From the NCBI GenBank assembly GCA_016186635.1, contig JACPLI010000024.1:1-44380 (forward strand): DNA of 44,380 nt. Direction: 5' to 3'. The notes under the pieces are model-generated. The model saw only the letters and a list, made by a program, of their open reading frames with translations. It was not told where the DNA came from and searched no databases. Position numbers and translations under genes: made by a program. This DNA is from Candidatus Liptonbacteria bacterium. Lineage in GTDB: Bacteria; Patescibacteriota; Minisyncoccia; UBA6257; 2-01-FULL-56-20. Below are positions 6,214-13,636 of the stretch, piece by piece (positions within the stretch are counted from its first letter, which is position 1; each line of letters starts with the position of its first letter).

Positions 6214-7601
6214 AGCAAGGTATCGGTGTAGCGGACAATGTTTCCGGCGCCCATCATTGCGAGCACCGCTGAGCGGTGCGGAGTGATAAGTGATAAGTGA
6301 TAAGTGATAAGTTGAGATACAGCACTCTTTATCTTTTTAGGGTTTGCAACATAGAGCACTGGCTTTTTGGGATACTTCCTTTGTATCGCGGCGGTAAGGG
6401 TCTTTGCGGTGAAGCGGGGATTGATACGGTCTCGGCCGGCAACGTGGTATGTGGGAAGGAGCATGAGTGCATCGGCACCCTTGAACGCAGTCACGAAATC
6501 GGAGAAAAGTTTTTGAAGCCGAAGCGCCTGATGCGGCTGGAAGACGCAGATGAGAGGGGAGCGGGGGAATTTCTCGCGGAATGCGGCGAGGGTTGCCTTA
6601 ATTTCCGTGGGGTGATGGGCGTAGTCGTCGAAGACCAGAGTGCGAAGTGATGAGTGATGAGTGATGAGTGAAGACTCTGTTTTTTCACTTGCCACTTTCC
6701 ACTTAACACTTCCTCTGTATTCCATCCTTCGCCAGGCGCCGCGGTACTTTCCAAGGGCGCGGAGCGCGGTTTTTTTCGGCACACCGAGCGCTCGCGCGGC
6801 GGCCATTGCCGCTACGGCGTTTGAGATGTTGTGCATGCCGGGAATGCGGATTGCCCGGCGCACTTCGCGCGCAATCGGGCTTTTCAGCGAATACCATAGT
6901 ATTTTGCACTTGTGCGCCGCGGCAAGCTTCCTGACGTGCGCCGCGAGTGCGCGGAGCGGGGCGTTGTCGCGATTCAGCACAAGCGTGCCGCCGTGCCGTA
7001 CGCGCCCGAGGAATTGAAGGAATGCGTGCTGAGCGTCGCGAAGTGAGGGGTATATGTCGAGGTGTTCCCGGTCAACATTTGTGATTACGGCGACGGAAGG
7101 GGAGTAGTGGAGAAACGCCCGTCCGTATTCGTCGGCTTCGACAACCAATACATTGTCCGAACCTGCCCGAAAGTTAGAGTTCCTGAATTCACGAAGCAAC
7201 GTGCCGATGATAACTGTGGGGTTTTTTCCTCCCGCAGTGAGCATAAGCGCGATGAGCGCCGTCGTGGTGCTCTTTCCATGCGTTCCCGCGACGGCAATGG
7301 TTGTGGCGGATGCCGTGGTGATTTGACCAAGGAGTTCCGGATAGGAGAGTACCGGAATACCGTTTTTTCGCGCCGCGCGAAGTTCTTCGTGCGCCGGAGG
7401 AATCGCCTTACTGCGGACGACGAGCGCCGTGCCTTTCGGCAACCGCGCAATGCGGATGCCCTCGCGGCGCAGCGCGGCGGTGATGGGGGAGAGTTCCGCA
7501 TCAGACCCGGTAACACGCCACCCGTGCGCTTTGCACCAGCGCGCCAAGGCACTCATGCCGATGCCGCCGATGCCGATGAAGTGGATATGCTTCGTAAACA
7601 T
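6195..7601 (-). CDS. murC: UDP-N-acetylmuramate--L-alanine ligase
   Basis: 468 aa, typical length. It adds L-Ala to UDP-MurNAc with ATP, the first step of the muropeptide stem, in the cytoplasm. Visible motifs are the N-terminal UDP-binding GIGGIGMS (10-17), the ATP P-loop GTHGKSTTT (106-114), EADEY in the middle domain, TNVDREHLD, and DDYAHHPTEI in the C-terminal domain. Two low-complexity insertions interrupt the C-terminal domain: one (SVKWKVASEK ... LITHHSSLR) just before DDYAHHP, and one (LITYHLSLITPHR) near the end. Both are encoded by short tandem or palindromic repeats in frame. The last five residues come from the palindrome at 6120-6213. Confidence 0.96.
   Translation of the reverse strand: MFTKHIHFIGIGGIGMSALARWCKAHGWRVTGSDAELSPITAALRREGIRIARLPKGTALVVRSKAIPPAHEELRAARKNGIPVLSYPELLGQITTASATTIAVAGTHGKSTTTALIALMLTAGGKNPTVIIGTLLREFRNSNFRAGSDNVLVVEADEYGRAFLHYSPSVAVITNVDREHLDIYPSLRDAQHAFLQFLGRVRHGGTLVLNRDNAPLRALAAHVRKLAAAHKCKILWYSLKSPIAREVRRAIRIPGMHNISNAVAAMAAARALGVPKKTALRALGKYRGAWRRMEYRGSVKWKVASEKTESSLITHHSSLRTLVFDDYAHHPTEIKATLAAFREKFPRSPLICVFQPHQALRLQKLFSDFVTAFKGADALMLLPTYHVAGRDRINPRFTAKTLTAAIQRKYPKKPVLYVANPKKIKSAVSQLITYHLSLITPHRSAVLAMMGAGNIVRYTDTLLRSNRE
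6263..6311. repeat. In-frame repeat insertion in murC (3' copy)
   Basis: The perfect hairpin GCACCGCT-G-AGCGGTGC is followed by four tandem AGTGATA units. The stretch is translated in murC as an extra loop rich in LIT/HLS residues. Confidence 0.75.
6642..6712. repeat. In-frame repeat insertion in murC (internal copy)
   Basis: Tandem AGTGATG units are followed by an opposing CACTT..CCACTT..AACACTTC series, so the two halves partly pair. It adds about 23 residues before the conserved DDYAHHP motif without breaking the frame. Confidence 0.7.
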
Positions 7602-7636
7602 GTAATTGGGTATTTGGCAATTATAGGCAGTTGGCG

Positions 7637-8182
7637 TTACGTGGCGAGGACTGCCGCTGCGGCGAGCACCGCGACTATCTCGAAAGGGAATGTGCGGCTT
7701 TTCACATATATTTTTAAGAACTCAAAGTAGTGGCGAAGTAATATATGCTGGCGCATAGTGGTACGTTCCTCCGGATAATTCCACACCGCGTAACGCTTTT
7801 GTGAAAAGGGCCGGAGCCAGCCGATGCCGTACTCGAAAGAATCCGCCAGAAAATGGCTCCATGTTCCCAGCAGAATGATTCCGCCGAGATATGCGGCGAA
7901 GAGGGTCCTTCCGAAAGAAAAATATGCGAGAAGGGAGATAATGAGCCAGAACAACGGAGCATGGGTCGCGTAGCTTCGATGGGAATCATTCTGCACAAGC
8001 TTCAAGGAGCGATGTTTGATAAAGAAAGGGAGAAAATCGAGGTCAGGCGCAGTTCCCATGAGCGAGCCGGTAAGAAGCAGGACATTCAGCGTATCGGCGT
8101 CGAACATTCCGTCTGCGTGCGTTATCTTGAGGAATGAGACGCTGACAAGGTATCCGAGGGCGATGTGGCCGGGGGTGAGCAT
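7637..8182 (-). CDS. YdjM-like membrane-bound metal-dependent hydrolase family protein
   Basis: 181 aa with four probable membrane helices. Conserved acidic and histidine positions of the LexA-regulated YdjM/YfhO-type family are seen: GHIALGY at the N-terminus, PDLDF near 47, HRSYATHAP near 68-76, and GTWSHFLADSF near 108. These would sit at the membrane face and bind a metal ion. The biochemical activity of the family is unproven. It lies 35 bp upstream of murC on the same strand. Confidence 0.75.
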   Translation of the reverse strand: MLTPGHIALGYLVSVSFLKITHADGMFDADTLNVLLLTGSLMGTAPDLDFLPFFIKHRSLKLVQNDSHRSYATHAPLFWLIISLLAYFSFGRTLFAAYLGGIILLGTWSHFLADSFEYGIGWLRPFSQKRYAVWNYPEERTTMRQHILLRHYFEFLKIYVKSRTFPFEIVAVLAAAAVLAT

Positions 8183-8288
8183 AAGGATATAGCTTTAAGC
8201 TTTAAGCGATAAGGATTCACGAAACATAAAATAGTGTCATAAAAGGTATATTGGACGACAGAATAAGCAATGGAAATGAGCAGTCCCC

Positions 8289-8963
8289 TCACGGAATCCT
8301 TCGTACCAATATGAACGGCGTCATTTCGTCATTTTGCCCCATTGGATTGTCCAAAAGAATCAATCGCGCAGTTTTCTTGTCGACGGGAACCGATTTGCTC
8401 ATGGCGATGACCTCGACGTTAATGTTGTTCCCGTCAATTATAACCGCCGGGACGGCAGTTTTCGACTCGATTTGAGCGCAGACCTTTTCCGGCTCTCTGG
8501 GAGGTAAGGCGGCGTACTCCTTATAGGGAGCCATTGCATCGGGGTTGAAGCCATCGATTTCCGATATCCTGTTCCCCGCCACGCGCCAAAAAATGCCCCT
8601 AATGCCGAAGAGTTTCCCAACTGCGCCAAGGAGTATTGCGAGCATGATGCGCGGGCGTCCGGCGAGTTCCACCGCAAGCTGCATTTTCTCCGGCCGGGAG
8701 AATCCTATATCGTTTGGGTATTTTTTCACTCCCTTCACGATGAGCTTTGCGAGCCACCCCGCTTTGACCGTGGAGATATGTCGGACATTATTCTGCGCGA
8801 CGGAGACGACCTTCTCGGAAATCGCAATCCAGTCTCCTTTCTGCGTGAGTGGGAGGGCGTATCGCGCAAGCACTGCGAAGAGGCTTTCGCCGAACGCGAT
8901 GCGGTGCGTGCGCACCGGAATGCGCTCGTAGCAGTTATCTCCAAGAGCAACGATTCGTTCCAT
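8289..8963 (-). CDS. F420-0:gamma-glutamyl ligase-like (CofE family) protein
   Basis: 224 aa. The sequence pattern fits the CofE fold (GDWIAISEKVVSVAQN near 45-60, LIVKGVKKYP, GNRISEIDGFNP, AVIIDGNNINVEV). CofE normally adds glutamate to coenzyme F420 with GTP. No F420 synthesis or F420-using gene is in this window, so in this organism the protein may modify another substrate. The downstream gap to the YdjM-like gene (106 bp) contains only short AAGCTTTAAGC-type repeats. Confidence 0.75.
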   Translation of the reverse strand: MERIVALGDNCYERIPVRTHRIAFGESLFAVLARYALPLTQKGDWIAISEKVVSVAQNNVRHISTVKAGWLAKLIVKGVKKYPNDIGFSRPEKMQLAVELAGRPRIMLAILLGAVGKLFGIRGIFWRVAGNRISEIDGFNPDAMAPYKEYAALPPREPEKVCAQIESKTAVPAVIIDGNNINVEVIAMSKSVPVDKKTARLILLDNPMGQNDEMTPFILVRRIP

Positions 8964-8972
8964 ACTTTTGGT

Positions 8973-9437
8973 CTATAACAGCGTGCGCCCGAAGGCAAGG
9001 AGCCAGTTGATGATGCCGATGACAACTGATGCGATGAGCGAAACGGCGTGCGTCGCGATGACAACGAGCCACGCAATGAGGGCGATGGCGAGCGAGATTG
9101 CGGCACGGAGGATTTCCTGTGCGGTGCGGCTCAGCCACTCCCCTTTTCCTGAGAGCACGGGCGGCGTCCGCGAGATTGCCGATTTATTCAGGTCGACTCC
9201 GGCTTGAAGAAGGTTCTGGAGCGGCGCAGGCAATTTTTGGATGATGTCTGGTCCCACGAGCGGCGCGGCTTGAATTGCCGCGAGCTGTGAGGACGGGATG
9301 CCTTGGGCCTCTGCACCCAAAGGAAGGAATAGTATCATTCCTGCAATGCCCGCCGCAAGGAGCATCGCATGTTTTGATAATTGATAATTGTCCGCCCGAG
9401 GCGGATCCGCCTTTGGCGGAATAATTGATAATTTCAT
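8973..9437 (-). CDS. Small secreted or membrane protein with palindrome-encoded N-terminus
   Basis: 154 aa from the ATG at 9437, which overlaps the TGA of the upstream M23 peptidase as ATGA, so the two are probably translated together. A possible signal peptide follows (HAMLLAAGIAGMILFLPLGA, ending AEAQG). Two hydrophobic segments occupy the C-terminal 50 residues (ISLAIALIAWLVVIATHAV, LIASVVIGIINWLLAFG). Residues 6-20 are encoded by a palindromic repeat in frame. If translation instead starts at the inner ATG (9365), the repeat is in the leader. I do not recognise the family; coupling to the peptidase suggests an envelope role. Confidence 0.6.
   Translation of the reverse strand: MKLSIIPPKADPPRADNYQLSKHAMLLAAGIAGMILFLPLGAEAQGIPSSQLAAIQAAPLVGPDIIQKLPAPLQNLLQAGVDLNKSAISRTPPVLSGKGEWLSRTAQEILRAAISLAIALIAWLVVIATHAVSLIASVVIGIINWLLAFGRTLL
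9391..9420. repeat. Palindrome TCCGCC..GGCGGATCCGCC..GGCGGA, copy inside a coding start
   Basis: The 30-bp unit is symmetrical except for a central triplet on each side. Copies are nested at 12305-12334 and 21732-21761. Here it is flanked on both sides by ATAATTGATAAT words, unlike the other two copies. Confidence 0.85.
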
Positions 9438-10741
9438 TGCGAGAGGTATCCCAATGGATTCAAATCGCCTCCGTAGGGCATTGGGCCGCATGACTTCGTG
9501 AGCCCCACATAATATGTGGGAGCCGCGAACACGGTGAAATGCACGTGCGAACCGGTCGCCCACCCCGTTTTGCCCATGTAGCCGATGACCTGCCCCCGCG
9601 TGACGGAGTCTCCTTTTGCGACTGCCTGCCGCGAGAGGTGCGCGTAGAGCGTCACGAGGTTGTTGGGGTGTTTTACCACGATGAACTTTCCGTACGCCGC
9701 CTTGGGGCAGTAACGGTCCTGATTGCCGACCGCCACCACTTCACCATCCTCTGCCGCGAGAATCGGCGTACCGAGGGGTCCGCCGATGTCAATGCCGTTG
9801 TGCCACTTGCTGCGGTACGTGACCTTTGCAAAATCGGTGTGGCCGTACCCCTGCGTGAGAAATTCGCGCCCGAGGTTTACCGGAAACGCGAGCACGCCGG
9901 GCATGACTGCGGGGAGCGTGGCAGGATCAATCTTCGTTCGCAGTACCGCGGAAAGCGCCTCAACTTCATCATCAATCCTTTGCCGGAGCGCTTCGAGCTC
10001 CGCGAGCTGTTTTTGGTAGATGCTTTCGCGGTTCCTGGTTTCTTTGAGGAGCGATTCTTGTTCCTCCTTCTGGTCTTGCACAATGAGCTTCTTATTCTGA
10101 AGATTATTTTGGTGATACAGCGCATTTGAGCGCTTCTCGCTCGCTTGCACGAGTTTCGCATCATAGGTTTCGTGGAGTGCCCGCAGATTGGCGATGTCGA
10201 GCGTGAGCTGTTGCTGGAGGTTCGTGAGAGTCTGCGCCTCGAGGACTCCGTCCGCGAGACTGCGGTGCCGCAAGAACATGGCAAGAAGCCCTGCTCCGGC
10301 TTCGTCCGCACGCCGGATTTCATTCAAAACCTGTCCGATTGCTTCCGTTTTGCTTGAAGTGGACGAAGCGATGTCACCGATGTCGTAATTCAGCGACTCA
10401 ATTTCGAGTTTGAGCTTCTCGACGGTGAGCTGGTCGGCGCGGATGCTCAAGTTCAACTGATTGATGTTTGATTGGATGGTATTCACCGCGCGCTGCAGCG
10501 TTGTTTTCTCGGCGCGGGTTTCCCGCAGTTCTTTTTGCGCTGCCTCGAGTTTCGGCTGAAGTTCCTGAAGCTCATTCGCGCGTGATTGAATCTGCTGTTC
10601 AAGGTCCTCGCGGGTAAGGGTGCTCGTTGCCGCAGTATTGTCTGCTGTTTCTTCCCCAAAAACTCTTGGTGGGAGTGTGCCGAAGAGAACTATCGCGCAG
10701 GCGATAGCTATGAGAGTGAAAGTTGGGCGTGTACGGGGCAT
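9434..10741 (-). CDS. Secreted M23 (LytM) peptidase with long coiled coil, EnvC-like
   Basis: 435 aa. Residues 1-30 are a signal peptide (FTLIAIACAIVLFGTLP). Residues ~45-265 form a long coiled coil. The C-terminal ~130 residues are a LytM domain with HNGIDIGG (H314, D318) and GSHVHF (H399, H401), the zinc ligands of active enzymes. The protein probably cuts peptide cross-links in murein. Its architecture matches EnvC, an activator in E. coli that is degenerate at the zinc site, but here the ligands are kept. It ends in ATGA overlap with the next gene and lies 17 bp downstream of gltX. Confidence 0.9.
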   Translation of the reverse strand: MPRTRPTFTLIAIACAIVLFGTLPPRVFGEETADNTAATSTLTREDLEQQIQSRANELQELQPKLEAAQKELRETRAEKTTLQRAVNTIQSNINQLNLSIRADQLTVEKLKLEIESLNYDIGDIASSTSSKTEAIGQVLNEIRRADEAGAGLLAMFLRHRSLADGVLEAQTLTNLQQQLTLDIANLRALHETYDAKLVQASEKRSNALYHQNNLQNKKLIVQDQKEEQESLLKETRNRESIYQKQLAELEALRQRIDDEVEALSAVLRTKIDPATLPAVMPGVLAFPVNLGREFLTQGYGHTDFAKVTYRSKWHNGIDIGGPLGTPILAAEDGEVVAVGNQDRYCPKAAYGKFIVVKHPNNLVTLYAHLSRQAVAKGDSVTRGQVIGYMGKTGWATGSHVHFTVFAAPTYYVGLTKSCGPMPYGGDLNPLGYLSQ

Positions 10742-10758
10742 TGAACGGCGGGCAAGCT

Positions 10759-12240
10759 CTATGCGGACGCCAGTTTATCGAGCGCGAGCGAGATGCGGCG
10801 GATACTCTCTGCGGGACCAAGCGCGGCGGCGATATCGAATGGTCCCGGGGACCCCTCCTTTCCCGATAATGCGGCGCGCAGAGGCCAGAGCACCTGCCCC
10901 TTCCCCTCCTCCTCAACAAGTGCCGCAAGCGCGCGGTTCAGCGTCTCCGGAGTGAAATCCGCTTCAGGCACTTTCGCGATGCGCTCGCGCACCGCGCGAA
11001 GTATGCGCGCGGCGTCATTCGGCGAGGTCTTTTGCCACTGGAGCAGAAGGGATGCTGGGTACTCCGGCAATGCAAAGAAGAAACGGGTATCCGCGGCAGC
11101 CGCCGCGAGCGTCTTCATTCGTTCGCGCTCGATGTGCACCACGCGCCGGAGAAGCGGCTCGCGCGCTTCAATATGCTCCCGGGCAAGGAAGGGCGTGAGC
11201 AGTGCGGCGAGCGTTTCGTCAGCGAGCGTCCGGAGGTGCTCGCGGTTCAGCCAGAGAAGTTTTTCCTCGTCAAACACCGCTCCTCCCTTCTGGATGCGGG
11301 AGAAGTCAAATTCTTTAATGAGTTCGTTGGGCGTGAAAAGCTCGCGGTCGCTGGCGGGATGCCACCCGAGGAGTGCGAGGAAATTGAGGAGCGCGTGCGG
11401 GAGAAATCCTCTCTCACGGTACTCGAGGAGAGATGTTTCCGCATAGCGCTTCGAAAGCTTGCTGCGGTCGGCGGCAAGAATAAGAGGGAGGTGCGCGTAG
11501 GTCGGCTCCTCGAAGCCCAGCGCCTTCTGCATGAGAATTTGCTTCGGGGTGTTTGAGAGATGCTCTTCGCCGCGGATGACGTGGGAAATCTGCATCGCAT
11601 GGTCGTCCACTACGACGGCGAAATTATAGAGCGGCGTACGGACATCCTTTGCAATCACAAAGTCTCCGAAGAGTCCTGTGTTGAATTTCACCTTCCCGCG
11701 AATCAGGTCTTTGAACTCAACTTCAACTTCCGGAGCGGCAAAGCGGATGACTTGAGGAGTTTTTCCGGGCGGAGGAGATTTCAGCGCGCGGCAATGCCCG
11801 CCGTATTTCGGCGGAAGCCCCTGGGAGAGAAGCGTTTGCCGCTCTGCTTCAAGTTCCTCCTTGGTGCAGTAGCAGTGGTACGCCCGCCGCTCGCGGAGAA
11901 GGGTCTCGAGGTGCTTTTGATAAAGTTCAATACGCTCGCTTTGGCGATACGGTCCATACTCCCCTCTCGAGGTTCCGCGCCATTCGCCGTTCACCCATGC
12001 TCCGTCGGGACCTTCGTCCCAATCGAGGCCAAGCCAGCGGAGCATTTCGATGATTTCAATTTCATATTCTTTCTTTGAGCGCTCGGCATCGGTGTCCTCA
12101 ATGCGCAAGACGAATGCCCCTCCGTTTCGGCGGGTAAACAGCCAGTTAAAAAGCGCGGTGCGGACGCCGCCAACGTGCCAATGCCCTGTGGGGCTTGGCG
12201 CAAAACGAACTCTTATTTTCTTGACAGTGCGGGCATTCAC
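10759..12240 (-). CDS. gltX: Glutamyl-tRNA synthetase
   Basis: 493 aa, usual length for a class I GluRS. The adenylate-binding signature appears as APSPTGHWHVGGVRTALFNW, where the HIGH box reads HVGG. The second signature is KLSKR (for KMSKR) around residue 265. A CYC..C-type zinc site may be present (YHCYCTKEEL ... GGHCR). It charges tRNA-Glu; in organisms without GlnRS it can also charge tRNA-Gln, which cannot be decided here. It lies between the murG gene and the M23 peptidase on one strand; its start is about 26 bp from the palindromic element. Confidence 0.96.
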   Translation of the reverse strand: MNARTVKKIRVRFAPSPTGHWHVGGVRTALFNWLFTRRNGGAFVLRIEDTDAERSKKEYEIEIIEMLRWLGLDWDEGPDGAWVNGEWRGTSRGEYGPYRQSERIELYQKHLETLLRERRAYHCYCTKEELEAERQTLLSQGLPPKYGGHCRALKSPPPGKTPQVIRFAAPEVEVEFKDLIRGKVKFNTGLFGDFVIAKDVRTPLYNFAVVVDDHAMQISHVIRGEEHLSNTPKQILMQKALGFEEPTYAHLPLILAADRSKLSKRYAETSLLEYRERGFLPHALLNFLALLGWHPASDRELFTPNELIKEFDFSRIQKGGAVFDEEKLLWLNREHLRTLADETLAALLTPFLAREHIEAREPLLRRVVHIERERMKTLAAAAADTRFFFALPEYPASLLLQWQKTSPNDAARILRAVRERIAKVPEADFTPETLNRALAALVEEEGKGQVLWPLRAALSGKEGSPGPFDIAAALGPAESIRRISLALDKLASA

Positions 12241-12266
12241 ACCGGCATTCTAGCACGATTTTCCAT

Positions 12267-12410
12267 AAGGAGTAATCGCGAATAATGCGAATTAAGGTTG
12301 ATTCTCCGCCTGAGACGGATCCGCCTTTGGCGGAAATAACGCAAATGCATTCGCATTACCTGCCTGCCGGCAGGCAGGTTTGCCATAATTCGCGATATTA
12401 GCGATTACTC
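12267..12410. repeat. Palindromic element, family GGAGTAATCGCG, copy 2 (overlaps murG end)
   Basis: It has the same outer arm as copy 1. Nested inside are TCCGCCTGAGACGGATCCGCC (12305-12334 unit) and a perfect 22-bp palindrome, ACCTGCCTGCC with its complement, at 12358-12379. The outer arm encodes the last MurG residues (AESNR). It is a composite of at least three palindrome types. Confidence 0.88.
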
Positions 12411-13537
12411 TCGGCGAGAAGCAGTATCTCCCGCGCGAGGACCTGTGCGGCATCCGGCTTGAAAAACGCGCGGGATGCGGCGCTCATTGCAGCGTATCTC
12501 TGCGGGTTGCTCATAATTTTTTTCATGGCTCCGATGAAGATTCCCACAAAGAGATTTTCCTCCTCGATAAGAACTCCGCCGCCCGCTTTCTCGAAGCTGT
12601 GCGCATTCGCGAGCTGGTGGTCATGGGCAGACTCCGCGAGCGGGATGAGAATCATGGGCTTTCCGAATGCCGCGGCTTCGGTGAGTGCGCCTGCGCCCGC
12701 CCGCGCGGCGATGCAATCCGCCGCCGCGAGCGCATTCTTCAGCTCCTCGTCGAGATACGGCACTGCTTTATACGGCGCCTCCGCGCCCGCCGATGCCCCG
12801 AGCGCGGCCCGCGAAAGCGACTCGATTTCGGTGAAGTTCCCCGCGCCGGTCTGGTGAAGCACCTGGGCTTCCTTACAAATGAGCGGGAGATGAGTAATGA
12901 TGAATTCGTTGATGCGGCGGGACCCTTGGGACCCCCCGAGAATAAGGAGAAGCGGCTGGTCGGGCTTGAATCCAAGCGCCTTTTTTGCGGCGGAAGAGTC
13001 GGGTTTCTCGGCAAGAAGCCACGGGCGGACGGGGTTTCCCACTACCGCTGTGCGCGCGGGGTCGAAGTAGCGCGTTGCCTCGCTGAAGCCGAGCGCGATG
13101 CGCGCGGCAAATCGCGAGGAGAGAATGTTGGTTACTCCCGGAATCGCATCCGATTCGTGGAGGAGCACCGGAATCCGATAGAACCACCCTGCAAAGACCA
13201 CCGGAAATGCCCCTGTGCCCCCTTTGGAGAAAATAACATCGGGCATGAGCCAGAAGAGGTGCCAGAACGCCTGGATAAGCCCGATGAAAAACTTTGGGAT
13301 GTCGAGTACGTTCTGAATCGTGGAGTAGCCCCGGAGTTTTGCACCGAGCACCGAATGGCGCCGGATGCCGCTTTTGTGGAGAAGCGCCGCAAATGCGTCC
13401 CGCGGCCCGAGGTACACAATATTGAGTTCCTCGTTCTTCTCCGACGCAAGTTTCTGGAGTTCTTCGGTTACCGCAAGAAGCGGGTAGATGTGCCCCCCGC
13501 TCCCGCCGCCGGTGAGTGCGATGCGTAATTTAGCCAT
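12398..13537 (-). CDS. murG: UDP-N-acetylglucosamine--N-acetylmuramyl-(pentapeptide) pyrophosphoryl-undecaprenol GlcNAc transferase
   Basis: 379 aa, a GT28 family enzyme that makes lipid II from lipid I at the inner face of the membrane. Motifs seen are the N-terminal glycine loop TGGGSGGHIYPLLAV (9-23), SKGGTGAFPVVFAG near 103-116, VGNPVR, LGGSQGSRRINE, and the C-terminal UDP-GlcNAc site with GAGALTEAAAFGKPMILIPL and HDHQLANA. The genes just upstream on this strand are P1 and P2, then the transporter and ftsW. The ftsW-murG part of the division and wall cluster is therefore interrupted by the paralog pair. Confidence 0.96.
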   Translation of the reverse strand: MAKLRIALTGGGSGGHIYPLLAVTEELQKLASEKNEELNIVYLGPRDAFAALLHKSGIRRHSVLGAKLRGYSTIQNVLDIPKFFIGLIQAFWHLFWLMPDVIFSKGGTGAFPVVFAGWFYRIPVLLHESDAIPGVTNILSSRFAARIALGFSEATRYFDPARTAVVGNPVRPWLLAEKPDSSAAKKALGFKPDQPLLLILGGSQGSRRINEFIITHLPLICKEAQVLHQTGAGNFTEIESLSRAALGASAGAEAPYKAVPYLDEELKNALAAADCIAARAGAGALTEAAAFGKPMILIPLAESAHDHQLANAHSFEKAGGGVLIEEENLFVGIFIGAMKKIMSNPQRYAAMSAASRAFFKPDAAQVLAREILLLAESNR

Positions 13538-13551
13538 ACAAATAACACGCG

Positions 13552-13630
13552 ATGCTAATATACGAATTCGTACTAATGATACTAATGAGATGCAAATTCG
13601 TATAATTAGTATCCATTAGTATATTGGCAT
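13552..13630. repeat. Palindromic element, family F (ATGC[TC]AATATAC), copy 1
   Basis: ATGCTAATA at the left pairs with TATTGGCAT at the right, with repeated ACTAATGATACTAATG and TAATTAGTATCCATTAG words between. It fills the gap between the P1 stop and the murG start. A diverged half copy is at 29981-30030. Confidence 0.75.
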
Positions 13631-13636
13631 TGGTTA

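Noticed and set aside
6280-6712. Frameshift or pseudogenisation of murC by repeats
   Set aside because: Both insertions keep the frame and all conserved MurC motifs are present in order, so the gene appears intact.
8251-8475. 74-aa plus-strand ORF
   Set aside because: Antisense to the CofE-like gene, no domain, no ribosome site.
12599-13528. 309-aa plus-strand ORF opposite murG
   Set aside because: It is long only because the region is GC-rich. The minus frame has complete MurG motifs, and this frame is Arg/Glu-rich without pattern.
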